Origin: CBDDKU01 sp965230375
Lineage (GTDB): Bacteria; Bacteroidota; Bacteroidia; Flavobacteriales_D; Cryomorphaceae
Length of the DNA stretch: 64,000 nt
NCBI GenBank assembly: GCA_965230375.1
Contig: CBDDKU010000015.1
Coordinates: 138,543 to 202,542 of the forward strand
Direction: 5' to 3'
The notes under the pieces are model-generated. The model worked only from the letters and a program-made list of their open reading frames with translations. It did not search any database and was not told the DNA's origin. Of the stretch, positions 9,462 through 18,698 are shown piece after piece (position 1 is the stretch's first letter; every line of letters begins with the position of its first letter). Position numbers and translations under genes: made by a program.

Positions 9462-9608
9462 ATAATATAGTTTTCACTGAAACTACACATATAAGATTAT
9501 AATCCATCCGTACCTGGCTATAAAATCTTGGCAATTACTGCATTTCTATTTGCCCAAAACATCATAAAAATTCAAAAAATTCAACATGTCGTGAAATAAG
9601 GGATGTTA

Positions 9609-9616
9609 TAGTTTTG
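9609..9616 (+). promoter_or_regulatory. -7 promoter element for the alpha-2-macroglobulin/pbpC operon
   Basis: TAGTTTTG matches TAnnTTTG exactly, 57 bases before the ATG at 9674, in the 212-base gap between divergent genes. No good -33 TTTG at the usual spacing. Confidence 0.4.
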
Positions 9617-9673
9617 TTTAACATTTAGGCTTTGATGAGAAGAGTCTAACCAAAGGACCAAACACGACCCAAA

Positions 9674-12600
9674 ATGACCCACCGCATCCTCCTTGCGTTC
9701 CTACTTGGCCAGCTATTTAGCTGTCAGACCCCTGAAAAGCCCATCGAGACCAACCCAGCCGTTGGAAAATACATCTACGCTTTCACATCGGGAACAATTT
9801 CCAAAAACGACCCAATTCTGATCAAATTGGCAAACCCGTATCAGGGAAATGTTGCCGTCGGTCAAGAGCTGGCTGAAAACATATTGGAATTTTCGCCAGA
9901 TATCCATGGCAAGTTGTTTCTTCGAGACGCTTCTACCCTTGAGTTTGTAAAATCAGAATCTATGCCATCAGGGCAAGACTATGTGGCGACACTTCATCTC
10001 GATCGACTTCTCGATGATGTAGAGTCAGAGTTGAACAAAATTCAATTCGAATTCTCAGTCATTAAGCAAGACCTTGACTTTTACATTGAAGGGATCGAAC
10101 CGGTTAGCGATAGCGATTTGACTAAGGTCAAGCTAAAAGCTCGAATTCTCTTTGCTGATGCAATCGAAACTGAAGAAGTAAAGGCAGCACTTTCTGCCAA
10201 ACAAAGGGGCAATACGCTTTCTATAGCCGCTCAACAAACCGGTGGTCGTGAGTATACCATCACAGTTGACGGCTTGCAGCGGCTTGAGTCGGCGTCAGAA
10301 CTAGTGTTTGAATGGGATTTCAGTGATTTGGATCTTCAAGGCGAAGAAGTAACAGAGATTCCTTCCATTAGCGACTTCAAAGTGCTCAGCATGGGCATTG
10401 AGCCCAATGTTCAAGAACTGAAAATCTTGTTTTCGGATCCTATCGCTGAGCAAGATTTGAATGGATTGATTTCCATCGAACACGCAGTGGATCTCAAATT
10501 TGACATTGATGGGGCTCAGGTTACGGTTTTCACAAATGACGTGATATTCGGAGATCGATTGGTTGAAGTTTCGGGTAGTGTTCGAAATAAAGCAAACAAG
10601 GCTATGGGTGATGACTATTCGAAAGTAGTGAGATTCGCTATCGAAAAGCCAGACGTCAAATTGCTTGGTGACAAAAACATAATTCCGATGTCGGGTAGCA
10701 ACTTGCTCATGCCATTTGAGGCGGTCGGATTAAATGCAGTTGACGTCTATGTCACCAAAATTTTCAGTAACAACATTCTTCAATACTTTCAATCAAACGA
10801 CTACGGCGGTTCTTACCAACTTAGCCGTGTAGGTAAGCACATATACCGAAAACACATAGATCTCAGTTCTGCTGTAGCTACTGGTCTGTACAACAAGCAG
10901 CGCTATTTTGTGGATATAGCAGATATCGTGAAATCGGATCCGGGTGCGCTTTATGAAGTGGATATTCGCTTCAAGAAAGAATACTCGCTTTATGATTGTG
11001 GCAACGAAGAATCGACACTCAATGATGCCGAAGTCAAAGACGGCTGGGTTACCGACGGAGAATACTTCGTTGATGATTATTGGGCCAACGTTCCATACAA
11101 CTGGCGTGAGCGCGAAAATCCATGTCATGGAGCCTACTACAATCGATATCAAACAAGCAAGAAAACTACGGTCATGGCCACAGACATTGGTCTCATCGTC
11201 AAGGCGGGAAACGATAATAAAATGTTGGTCGTGGCTAATTCTTTGACCACAGCTGAGCCCATTTCTGGAGCAAAGATTCGCGTATTCGACTTTCAGCAAC
11301 AGGAAATCTGCAGTGGCTCCACCGACGGTCGTGGATTCGTTGAGTTGGACCTAAAAGGCAAGCCATTTGTCGTGTCAGCCAGCAAGGGAAAATCTGTCAG
11401 CTACGTCAAAGTTTTTCCGGGTAACGCGCTCTCATTATCGAAGTTTCGCGTGAGTGGAGCAGTCGTTCAAGATGGAGTAAAGGGATTTGCCTATGGAGAT
11501 CGAGGCGTTTGGCGCCCAGGAGATTCACTGTATCTAAATTTCATTTTGGATGATCCAGCTGCTCTCCTTCCCCCAGACTACCCAGTGAAAATGGAGATTT
11601 ATAGTCCCCAAGGTCAGCCGGTCAAGGAGCTTGTTCAGACTGCTTCAGTAAATGGATTCTACGACTTTCGGACGCATTTACCTGAAGACTCAGAAACGGG
11701 TAATTATGCTGCCAATTTCACCATTGGAAACAGAGTATTCCGCAAGAATCTGCGAATAGAGACGGTAAAACCGAATAGGCTTAAAATCGAATTAAACCTC
11801 GACGAGAAGGGTAAGTCCACAGCTATCTCAGGGAAACTCAAATCGAGTTGGCTCCACGGTACCCCAGGTAATGGTCTCAATGCCAAAATAGATGTAACCA
11901 TCAAAGCGAGTAAGACGGTATTTGATGAATATCCAGGCTATCATTTCGACAATTATATCTCCTCCAGACTCACCAGTTCAGATATGAATGTTTTCGAAGA
12001 CAAGCTGGATGAAAACGGAGAAGCGTCGTTTCGCTTTGATGTGGATGAATCGGTTAAGAAAGCTCCCGGAAGAGTGAAAGCGTCTTTTACCACCAAGGTG
12101 TTTGAGCCGGGTGGAAACTTCAGCATCGATTACTTTACCAGCCCTTACGACCCGTACAGCACCTATGTGGGTGCTCGAATTCCTGAATCGAAACTCTGGG
12201 GTGGAGCGCTCGAAACAGAGAAAGACCACGAAATAGAACTCGTATCCTTAACCGCCGATGGAAAGCTGTCTAAGTCGCAAAAAGTGAAAGTGAGCCTATT
12301 CAAAGTCGATCACCGCTGGTGGTACGATAATTACAGCTCTGGTGATTACAATTACATCAACACGAGTTCATACAATCTAGTAGATCGCGACACCATCAAT
12401 CTTTTAGATGGAACGGGAGCATATCCAATTCGAGTTGAAAACAGCAACTGGGGTAGATACTTACTTGAAGTACACGACTTGGCAAGCGGACACAAATCTG
12501 TTCAATTTGTCTTTTTTGACTGGCCATATTGGATGCGCTCTAACAAGCAAGGTGGTGAAGCGAGCAGCATTCTTGGTTTCTCGACAGACAAGGATTCGTA

Positions 12601-15166
12601 TAAGGTTGGCGAAAAAATCAAGGTGACGGTGCCATCTCCAGAAAAAGGAAAACTCTTGCTGAGCCTTGAAAATGGAACTGAGATTATTGATACAAAGTGG
12701 ATCACACCAGAAAAAGGTGAAACTAAGATCGAGATAGAAGCGACAACAGCTATGGCACCGAATGCCTATATCCACATTTCTCTTATCCAGCCGCATAGTC
12801 AGACGGTGAATGATCGACCGATGCGGATGTATGGAGTCATTCCAGTGGATGTAATCGATGAAGCAACGAAGTTGGAGCCCATTATCAAAACCGCTGAAGT
12901 GTTCAGGCCTGAATCGAAAGCCGATATTTCGGTGAAGGAAGCAAATGGCAAGCCTATGACATACACCTTGGCTGTAGTCGATGAAGGATTGCTCGGCATC
13001 ACCCGATTCAACACCCCTAATCCTTGGGATGCCTTCTTTGCCAAAGAAGCTCTAGGTGTGCGCACCTGGGACTTTTACGATCAGGTGATCGGCGCCATCG
13101 CACAAAAAAACCCGAATGTTTTTGCGATAGGCGGAGATGGCGAAGCTATGGATCCCGGTAAGCAAAAAGCGATTCGCTTCAAGCCCATGGTGCGGTTTCT
13201 GGGACCATTTACCATAGCGGCAAATGAATCGAAGAAACACCAGATCGATATTCCAAACTACGTGGGAGCTGTGCGTGTCATGGTGGTGGCTGGAAACGGG
13301 GCGGCCTACGGAAATGCCGAGTCGGAAGTCCCCGTGCGGAGTAAGCTCATGGTGTTGGGAACGCTCCCACGTGTAGCTTCACCCACCGAGAAAATCCATG
13401 TTCCCGTAAATGTATTCGCGATGGAAGATGGGATAGAATCGGTGGATGTTTCGATCCGAACGAATGAACTTTTGACAGTTAAGGGGTCAAAACAAAAGTC
13501 CATTCAGTTTGATAAGCCCGGAGATCAACTCGTAGATTTTGAGATCGAAACGAGCAAAACAACGGGTATAGCCAAGGTTTTCATCGAGGCTAGAAGCGAA
13601 TCGGAGAAATCGACTTACGAAATTGAATTTGATGTAAGATCCCCCAACCCGAACTACACCGAGGTGATTGATACGCTTTTGAACAAAGGTGGTACATGGA
13701 AATTTTCAGAAGAGTTGTTTGGCGTAAAAGGGTCAAACAAAGCCGTTCTTGAGCTCTCTGTCCTTCCACCGCTTAACCTGAGCAAAAGACTCGATTATCT
13801 GATTCAATACCCGCATGGATGTGTGGAGCAAATCACATCGTCGGCCTTTCCACAAATCAGCCTACACCGCCTGGTAGAATTGAGTACTTCTCAAAAAGTG
13901 TCGATTGACAAAAACGTGCAGGAAGTCATCAGACGATACAGTCATTACCAAACTTCTGATGGTGGATTCGGATATTGGCCAGGGAGCACTCAAGCCAGCG
14001 AATGGGGAACCAATTACGCAGGGCATTTTATGCTACAAGCCGAAAAACGCGGTTACTACATTCCTTCAAATCTAAAGAACCAATGGATTAGTTATCAGCG
14101 TGAAATGGCTCGAAAGTGGCCGAATACGACTACGGGTATTTATACCTACGGCGAGCGCATTCAAGCCTACAGACTCTTCACCCTGGCCTTGGCAGATCAA
14201 CCCAATTTTGGGGCAATGAACACCTTGAAGTCTAAGAAAAATCTGGATGCAACGGCCCATTGGATCTTAGCTCTTGCTTATGCTGAATCAGGTGAAATAG
14301 ATATTGCCAAAAAAATGGTGGAAGATTACTCAGATCGAATTCCGAGATACAATGAACTGGGACATACGTATGGTAATCCCACGCGGGATGCTGGTTTTGT
14401 GCTGCAAGCACTGAACTTGCTGAATGAGAAAGAGCGAGCCGCTAGCGTTGCCCAAAGCATTGCTACAATCATCGGCTCGGAAACTTGGCTGAGTACTCAA
14501 ACTTTAGGTATGACGCTTGTTGCGCTTGCTGAATACATAGGAGAAGATGAGATGGAAGCTGGCTTAAAAGGAAGCCTTATCCAAAACGGCGATCAGATAG
14601 ACTTTAATACGGGTAAGTCACTTGTTCAGCAGGAACTAGCTTTAAGCGGAAACAAAGTAACCGGTAGTGTTTCAAGCAGTTCGGAACAGCCGCTATATGC
14701 CAGATTATTGATCAGTGGAAAACCATTGATCTCCAAGGAAGTCAGAAAGGCCAATAAGCTGCGAATGGAAATCAGGTATGTCGATATGAATTATCGCACG
14801 ATAGATGTCTCTTCAATTGAGCAAGGCACTGATTTTATAGCAGAAGTGCGCATTTCTAACCCTGAGTACGCCGGAACTCTTCACGAACTTGCTTTGACTC
14901 AGGTCTTCCCATCGGGTTGGGAGATCATGAACCCAAGAATGGTTGGAGAACTCTCTGGAAGTCAAAACACCCCAGATTACCAGGATGTAAGAGATGACAG
15001 GGTGCACAGTTACTTTTCTCTTCGCGAAGGAAAATCGAAAACGTTTAGAATTCAGCTGAATGCCACGTACAAAGGCAAGTATTACCTGCCAGCAGTAAAA
15101 TGCGCTCCGATGTACGATGAGTCAATTATCGCGGTAGAGCCAGGTAAATGGGTGGAAGTAAAATGA
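9674..15166 (+). CDS. bacterial alpha-2-macroglobulin family lipoprotein (YfhM-like)
   Basis: 1830 residues. A lipoprotein signal peptide ends in the lipobox LFSC (Cys17). It is followed by the macroglobulin (MG) beta domains, the bait-region zone (FAYGDRGVWRPGDSLYLNFI marks the MG region near residue 615), the A2M domain (LAVVDEGLLGITRFNTPNPW near 1100, and VRVMVVAGNGAAYG), and the thioester domain with the reactive motif CVEQ at residues 1383-1386 inside YPHGCVEQITSS, followed by the alpha/alpha toroid (DGGFGYWPGS). Such proteins trap proteases that reach the periplasm and guard the cell envelope. Its stop overlaps the start of pbpC by 4 bases (ATGA), so the defence protein and the peptidoglycan-repair enzyme are translationally coupled, as the families are often paired in other bacteria. 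Confidence 0.93.
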   Translation: MTHRILLAFLLGQLFSCQTPEKPIETNPAVGKYIYAFTSGTISKNDPILIKLANPYQGNVAVGQELAENILEFSPDIHGKLFLRDASTLEFVKSESMPSGQDYVATLHLDRLLDDVESELNKIQFEFSVIKQDLDFYIEGIEPVSDSDLTKVKLKARILFADAIETEEVKAALSAKQRGNTLSIAAQQTGGREYTITVDGLQRLESASELVFEWDFSDLDLQGEEVTEIPSISDFKVLSMGIEPNVQELKILFSDPIAEQDLNGLISIEHAVDLKFDIDGAQVTVFTNDVIFGDRLVEVSGSVRNKANKAMGDDYSKVVRFAIEKPDVKLLGDKNIIPMSGSNLLMPFEAVGLNAVDVYVTKIFSNNILQYFQSNDYGGSYQLSRVGKHIYRKHIDLSSAVATGLYNKQRYFVDIADIVKSDPGALYEVDIRFKKEYSLYDCGNEESTLNDAEVKDGWVTDGEYFVDDYWANVPYNWRERENPCHGAYYNRYQTSKKTTVMATDIGLIVKAGNDNKMLVVANSLTTAEPISGAKIRVFDFQQQEICSGSTDGRGFVELDLKGKPFVVSASKGKSVSYVKVFPGNALSLSKFRVSGAVVQDGVKGFAYGDRGVWRPGDSLYLNFILDDPAALLPPDYPVKMEIYSPQGQPVKELVQTASVNGFYDFRTHLPEDSETGNYAANFTIGNRVFRKNLRIETVKPNRLKIELNLDEKGKSTAISGKLKSSWLHGTPGNGLNAKIDVTIKASKTVFDEYPGYHFDNYISSRLTSSDMNVFEDKLDENGEASFRFDVDESVKKAPGRVKASFTTKVFEPGGNFSIDYFTSPYDPYSTYVGARIPESKLWGGALETEKDHEIELVSLTADGKLSKSQKVKVSLFKVDHRWWYDNYSSGDYNYINTSSYNLVDRDTINLLDGTGAYPIRVENSNWGRYLLEVHDLASGHKSVQFVFFDWPYWMRSNKQGGEASSILGFSTDKDSYKVGEKIKVTVPSPEKGKLLLSLENGTEIIDTKWITPEKGETKIEIEATTAMAPNAYIHISLIQPHSQTVNDRPMRMYGVIPVDVIDEATKLEPIIKTAEVFRPESKADISVKEANGKPMTYTLAVVDEGLLGITRFNTPNPWDAFFAKEALGVRTWDFYDQVIGAIAQKNPNVFAIGGDGEAMDPGKQKAIRFKPMVRFLGPFTIAANESKKHQIDIPNYVGAVRVMVVAGNGAAYGNAESEVPVRSKLMVLGTLPRVASPTEKIHVPVNVFAMEDGIESVDVSIRTNELLTVKGSKQKSIQFDKPGDQLVDFEIETSKTTGIAKVFIEARSESEKSTYEIEFDVRSPNPNYTEVIDTLLNKGGTWKFSEELFGVKGSNKAVLELSVLPPLNLSKRLDYLIQYPHGCVEQITSSAFPQISLHRLVELSTSQKVSIDKNVQEVIRRYSHYQTSDGGFGYWPGSTQASEWGTNYAGHFMLQAEKRGYYIPSNLKNQWISYQREMARKWPNTTTGIYTYGERIQAYRLFTLALADQPNFGAMNTLKSKKNLDATAHWILALAYAESGEIDIAKKMVEDYSDRIPRYNELGHTYGNPTRDAGFVLQALNLLNEKERAASVAQSIATIIGSETWLSTQTLGMTLVALAEYIGEDEMEAGLKGSLIQNGDQIDFNTGKSLVQQELALSGNKVTGSVSSSSEQPLYARLLISGKPLISKEVRKANKLRMEIRYVDMNYRTIDVSSIEQGTDFIAEVRISNPEYAGTLHELALTQVFPSGWEIMNPRMVGELSGSQNTPDYQDVRDDRVHSYFSLREGKSKTFRIQLNATYKGKYYLPAVKCAPMYDESIIAVEPGKWVEVK

Positions 15167-17466
15167 GAAAGATGATCTTCATAGGGATAGTCTCTGTACT
15201 AGCTGTAGCTGGTATTTGGTGGTGGTTCGCCCTACCCGACCATCTCTTTAATGTAGATCGTTCAACCGTTGTTTTGAGTGAAGAAGGCCAACTATTGGGA
15301 GCCCGAATCGCTTCAGATGGGCAATGGCGATTCCCAGATTCAGATAGCCTGCCCGAAAAGTATCGAACCAGTTTGATCTGCTTTGAAGATGAAGGGTTTT
15401 ACAACCATTTTGGAGTAAGTCCAAAGGCCATTGTAAGAGCGGCACTCCAAAACATGGAAGCTGGAAAGGTAGAGAGTGGCGGTAGCACAATTACCATGCA
15501 GCTCATGCGTATGGCACGCGGAAACAGAAATCGAAGTGTATACCAAAAGGCCATCGAGACTATTTGGGCTACTAGAGCCGAATGTCGTTTCACTAAAGAT
15601 GAAATCCTTCGAATCTACGCTTCTAATGCGCCTTTTGGTGGGAATGTGGTAGGACTTGAAACAGCGAGTTGGCGCTACTTCAATAAGCCTACTCATCAAT
15701 TGACGTGGGCGGAGTCAGCTACCTTGGCTGTTCTACCAAATGCGCCCGGGCTCATGTTTCCTGGAAGGAAACCAGTTGCACTTCTAGAGAAGCGAAACCG
15801 ACTTCTGAATAAGCTTCACCAGAAAGAACTCATCAGTTCTAGTGAGCTGGAACTGGCGCTCTTGGAACCCGTACCCGAAGCACCGCTGCCCCTACCCGAT
15901 TTGGCGCATCACCTAGTCGATTACTATCATTTACACAAAGGAGACCGCATTCTCGAATCTACTATTGACATGAGTACACAACGTGAGGCGACGACCATTC
16001 TCGAAACGCATATCGAGCGGCTTCGTCACAACCGCGTGGAAAATGGAGCTCTCCTAATAATCGACAATTATACTCAAGAAGTAAAAGCTTACGTTGGAAA
16101 TGGCCTGGTGAATAAGACAGGTGCTGACCGAGAAAACAATATGATCTTGACCCCGAGAAGCTCGGGATCAATACTGAAGCCATTTCTTTATGGCTTGGCC
16201 TACGAATCAGGCGAAATCACTCCCGCCCAACTCATTCCCGATATCCCGACGGAATACGGTGGCTTTGCACCAAAAAACTTTCACGAAACCTATGATGGCG
16301 CTGTGGCTGCTGAAGAAGCTATGGCCCGAAGCTTGAATATTCCAGCTGTCAGGCTACTCAAAGATTACGGTGTACCCCCTTTCTTACATGAGCTAAATAA
16401 AATGGGATTTGAGACCCTCGATCGATCGCCGTCGCATTATGGCCTGAGTCTTATTCTGGGTGGTGGTGAAGTGAGTCTGTGGGATTTGGCACAGGCGTAC
16501 TCGGGACTAGCGCAAAAGCTTATTCACCCGTCTTCGAGTGAAGCAATCTCACTTATTCATTTCGAAAAAAGGAAAACCGTTGATAAAGTGAAATATCAAA
16601 TGCCCTTATCTGAAGGGACAGTCTGGAACTTGCTCAATGGCCTTGTCAAAGTGAAGCGCCCCGGAGTAGAATCTACATGGAAGCTCTTTGATGGACAACC
16701 TATAGCATGGAAAACGGGGACGAGCTTTGGCTTCCGGGATGCGTGGGCTGTGGGTGTTTCAAGGTCATACACCGTGGCCGTTTGGGTCGGCAATGCTAAC
16801 GGGGAAGGACGACCTGGGTTAACAGGATTAGATGCAGCCGCTCCTATTTTGTTCGATGTTTTCAATGGTCTGCCAAGCTCACATTGGTTTTCTGAGCCAT
16901 ACGGCGACTTGAAAGAGTATAAGCTGTGTTCGGCCAGTGGCATGGTTGCAACGGATAATTGTGAGTTGGCAAATTCTCGAAAACTACCTAAATCGGCATC
17001 CCCTGCATCATGCAATAGATGTCACGTGTTTTTCACCGATGCAAATGGTGCAAGGGTGAATCCAGAATGCCATCTCGTTTCAGATATGGTTCCGACCAAG
17101 AGATTCGTTTTACCTACCATTCAAGCCTGGTACTATCAAAAGTCGCACAGTGACTACAAGGGGGTTCCAGCTCTTGCTGAATATTGCTCGGAAGAAGCGA
17201 ACCGTGAAATGATCAGTTTGATTTATCCGAAGGCGAATAGCTCTACCATTATCCCCCGCGAAATAGATGGGATACGCGAAAGTCTGATATTGAAAGCTGT
17301 GCATACAAGGGATGACGCCAAACTTTACTGGCATTTGAACGAAGCTTATATTGGATCTACCGAAAGCTTCCACCACATGGAGATTTCACCAGAGAAAGGA
17401 GACTATCAGCTCAACATATCCGATCAATATGGAAACAGCTTTAAGACAAAAATTAGGGTAAACTGA
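15163..17466 (+). CDS. pbpC: penicillin-binding protein 1C
   Basis: 767 residues with an N-terminal membrane anchor (IFIGIVSVLAVAGIWWWF). A GT51 transglycosylase domain follows (CFEDEGFYNHFG with Glu75; SGGSTITMQLMR), then a transpeptidase domain with SILK (Ser336-Lys339), SLN (390-392) and KTG (517-519), and the PbpC-specific C-terminal domain (CSASGMVATDNC, ASCNRCHVFF and the IYPKANSSTIIPREIDG strand region). It polymerises and cross-links peptidoglycan. I start at ATG 15163, which overlaps the upstream stop by ATGA; an ATG at 15148 is in frame but would add MGGSK inside the upstream coding end. Ends exactly against the convergent gene at 17467 with no gap. Confidence 0.92.
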   Translation: MRKMIFIGIVSVLAVAGIWWWFALPDHLFNVDRSTVVLSEEGQLLGARIASDGQWRFPDSDSLPEKYRTSLICFEDEGFYNHFGVSPKAIVRAALQNMEAGKVESGGSTITMQLMRMARGNRNRSVYQKAIETIWATRAECRFTKDEILRIYASNAPFGGNVVGLETASWRYFNKPTHQLTWAESATLAVLPNAPGLMFPGRKPVALLEKRNRLLNKLHQKELISSSELELALLEPVPEAPLPLPDLAHHLVDYYHLHKGDRILESTIDMSTQREATTILETHIERLRHNRVENGALLIIDNYTQEVKAYVGNGLVNKTGADRENNMILTPRSSGSILKPFLYGLAYESGEITPAQLIPDIPTEYGGFAPKNFHETYDGAVAAEEAMARSLNIPAVRLLKDYGVPPFLHELNKMGFETLDRSPSHYGLSLILGGGEVSLWDLAQAYSGLAQKLIHPSSSEAISLIHFEKRKTVDKVKYQMPLSEGTVWNLLNGLVKVKRPGVESTWKLFDGQPIAWKTGTSFGFRDAWAVGVSRSYTVAVWVGNANGEGRPGLTGLDAAAPILFDVFNGLPSSHWFSEPYGDLKEYKLCSASGMVATDNCELANSRKLPKSASPASCNRCHVFFTDANGARVNPECHLVSDMVPTKRFVLPTIQAWYYQKSHSDYKGVPALAEYCSEEANREMISLIYPKANSSTIIPREIDGIRESLILKAVHTRDDAKLYWHLNEAYIGSTESFHHMEISPEKGDYQLNISDQYGNSFKTKIRVN

Positions 17467-17979
17467 TTACCTTCTACGGCGCCCGTGGATACTGGTTTTA
17501 GGACTGTATACCACTTTATTCAATGCAAATTGATTGGCCACTAAGTCACAATGAGACTGTGCTTCTTCGATAGTTTCAAAATTTCCCACACAGATTCTTT
17601 TTAGATGTCCATCATTCAGAAGATAAACGTCAAAGCTTTTTTCTGTATCGGTCATTCTTACATTACCCAAACTCAAGGCTGTGAATCCCCGAGCGCCAGT
17701 TAGAATTGCGACATTGGGAAAACCACTTAAGCTCTTCCACTCCCCAAACTTCATACCAAAATAGCTAGCGTACTCTTTAAACCGGTTATTCTCTTTATCC
17801 ATCAGCACGCCATTCGTACTGAACGCCAGAAATGCGCCCATAGCTGTGACCAATATTCCTGCAGCCTGTAAGAAAAGGAGAGCCAAAACCCCAACAGCGA
17901 AAATGATATACCCAGCAAATACCATTGGGGCGGCGAAAGACTTACCAAGGACAAAATTTAAAGTTCTCGTTTTGATCAT
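17467..17979 (-). CDS. hypothetical membrane protein
   Basis: 170 residues, unrecognised. Two adjacent membrane helices at about residues 17-58 (VFAGYIIFAVGVLALLFL and AAGILVTAMGAFLAF) precede a soluble domain with FKEYASYFGMKFGEWKSL, which resembles small Bacteroidota proteins whose cytoplasmic part looks PH-like (ALSLGNVRMTDTEKSFDVYLL, then HLKRICVGNFETIEEAQSHC). Very basic tail (SIHGRRRR). It is convergent with pbpC with zero bases between stop codons. Function unknown. Confidence 0.7.
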   Translation of the reverse strand: MIKTRTLNFVLGKSFAAPMVFAGYIIFAVGVLALLFLQAAGILVTAMGAFLAFSTNGVLMDKENNRFKEYASYFGMKFGEWKSLSGFPNVAILTGARGFTALSLGNVRMTDTEKSFDVYLLNDGHLKRICVGNFETIEEAQSHCDLVANQFALNKVVYSPKTSIHGRRRR

Positions 17980-18000
17980 ACACCCAATTTAAACGAAAAA

Positions 18001-18020
18001 GGCGGTGCAAGTGCACCGCC
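18001..18020 (-). terminator. Rho-independent terminator of the outer-membrane protein gene
   Basis: Perfect hairpin: GGCGGTGCA and TGCACCGCC arms (9 bp) around a 2-base loop. On the minus strand it follows the stop at 18046 and is trailed by TTTTTCGTTT, the usual U-tract. Confidence 0.8.
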
Positions 18021-18045
18021 TATACTTTTGCAAGCTTATAAAGTT

Positions 18046-18621
18046 CTAGTCTCCGAATACCACTCCGACTGTGAAGTAGAATCCACTAGCTTTTCCATCT
18101 CCGAATAGCTCTGAGTCATATGAGTCTGAAATTCCCTGTGCATATCCCACTTCTGCAGTTAGGAAAAGAAGGTCAACTCCTACTCCACCTTGCAGATTAA
18201 ATACACCGCTATTGAACTCATCCTTGATGTCTTCATCTCCAGCTTCCGCATTTATCAGGAAGTCGTAAGAAGGCCCTGCGTTCACACGGAATTTAAAACT
18301 ATCGTTGTCGATCAAATTAAAGTTTACCAAAGCCTTTATCTTGATGTACTGGTGAACAATATCATCTGCTTCTGCTTCCTGCCCTTCTACTTTAGTGGCT
18401 GTAGAAGCATGAAACCAGTGTGCACCTGGCTGAAACTGGAACCTATCCCCAATTCTTAAATCAGCTCCAAGGCTGTATCCAACATTCCCTTCAAATTCAA
18501 GTCCTTCATCACCATCGGAGAACTTCATAACATTCATTCCGACTTGAGGGTTAATCTGAAGCTGTGCGAACATGCCCAAAGACATCATCACAGCACATGA
18601 GAGTAAAAAGATTTTTTTCAT
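18046..18621 (-). CDS. outer membrane beta-barrel protein
   Basis: 191 residues. Signal peptide MKKIFLLSCAVMMSLGMFAQ, then an 8-stranded porin-like barrel of the Bacteroidota 'outer membrane beta-barrel' type (INPQVGMNVMKFSDG, YSLGADLRIGDRFQFQPGAHW, FRVNAGPSYDFLI, GVGVDLLFLTAEVGYAQGIS) ending in the strand GFYFTVGVVFGD with a near-terminal aromatic. I place the start at the Met at 18621 because the 20 residues before it in the longer frame are basic and would precede the signal peptide. Monocistronic, with a good terminator at 18001-18020. Confidence 0.85.
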   Translation of the reverse strand: MKKIFLLSCAVMMSLGMFAQLQINPQVGMNVMKFSDGDEGLEFEGNVGYSLGADLRIGDRFQFQPGAHWFHASTATKVEGQEAEADDIVHQYIKIKALVNFNLIDNDSFKFRVNAGPSYDFLINAEAGDEDIKDEFNSGVFNLQGGVGVDLLFLTAEVGYAQGISDSYDSELFGDGKASGFYFTVGVVFGD

Positions 18622-18698
18622 TTCTAATGGTTTTGATTTGCAAAACAAGGTAGTAATCTTCCTTTTATACGGATTCTTCAAGCATGAATCTTTTTCAC

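Noticed and set aside
10793..11299. 168-residue open frame opposite the alpha-2-macroglobulin gene
   Set aside because: Antisense shadow with no recognisable domain or start context; the plus-strand gene is unambiguous.
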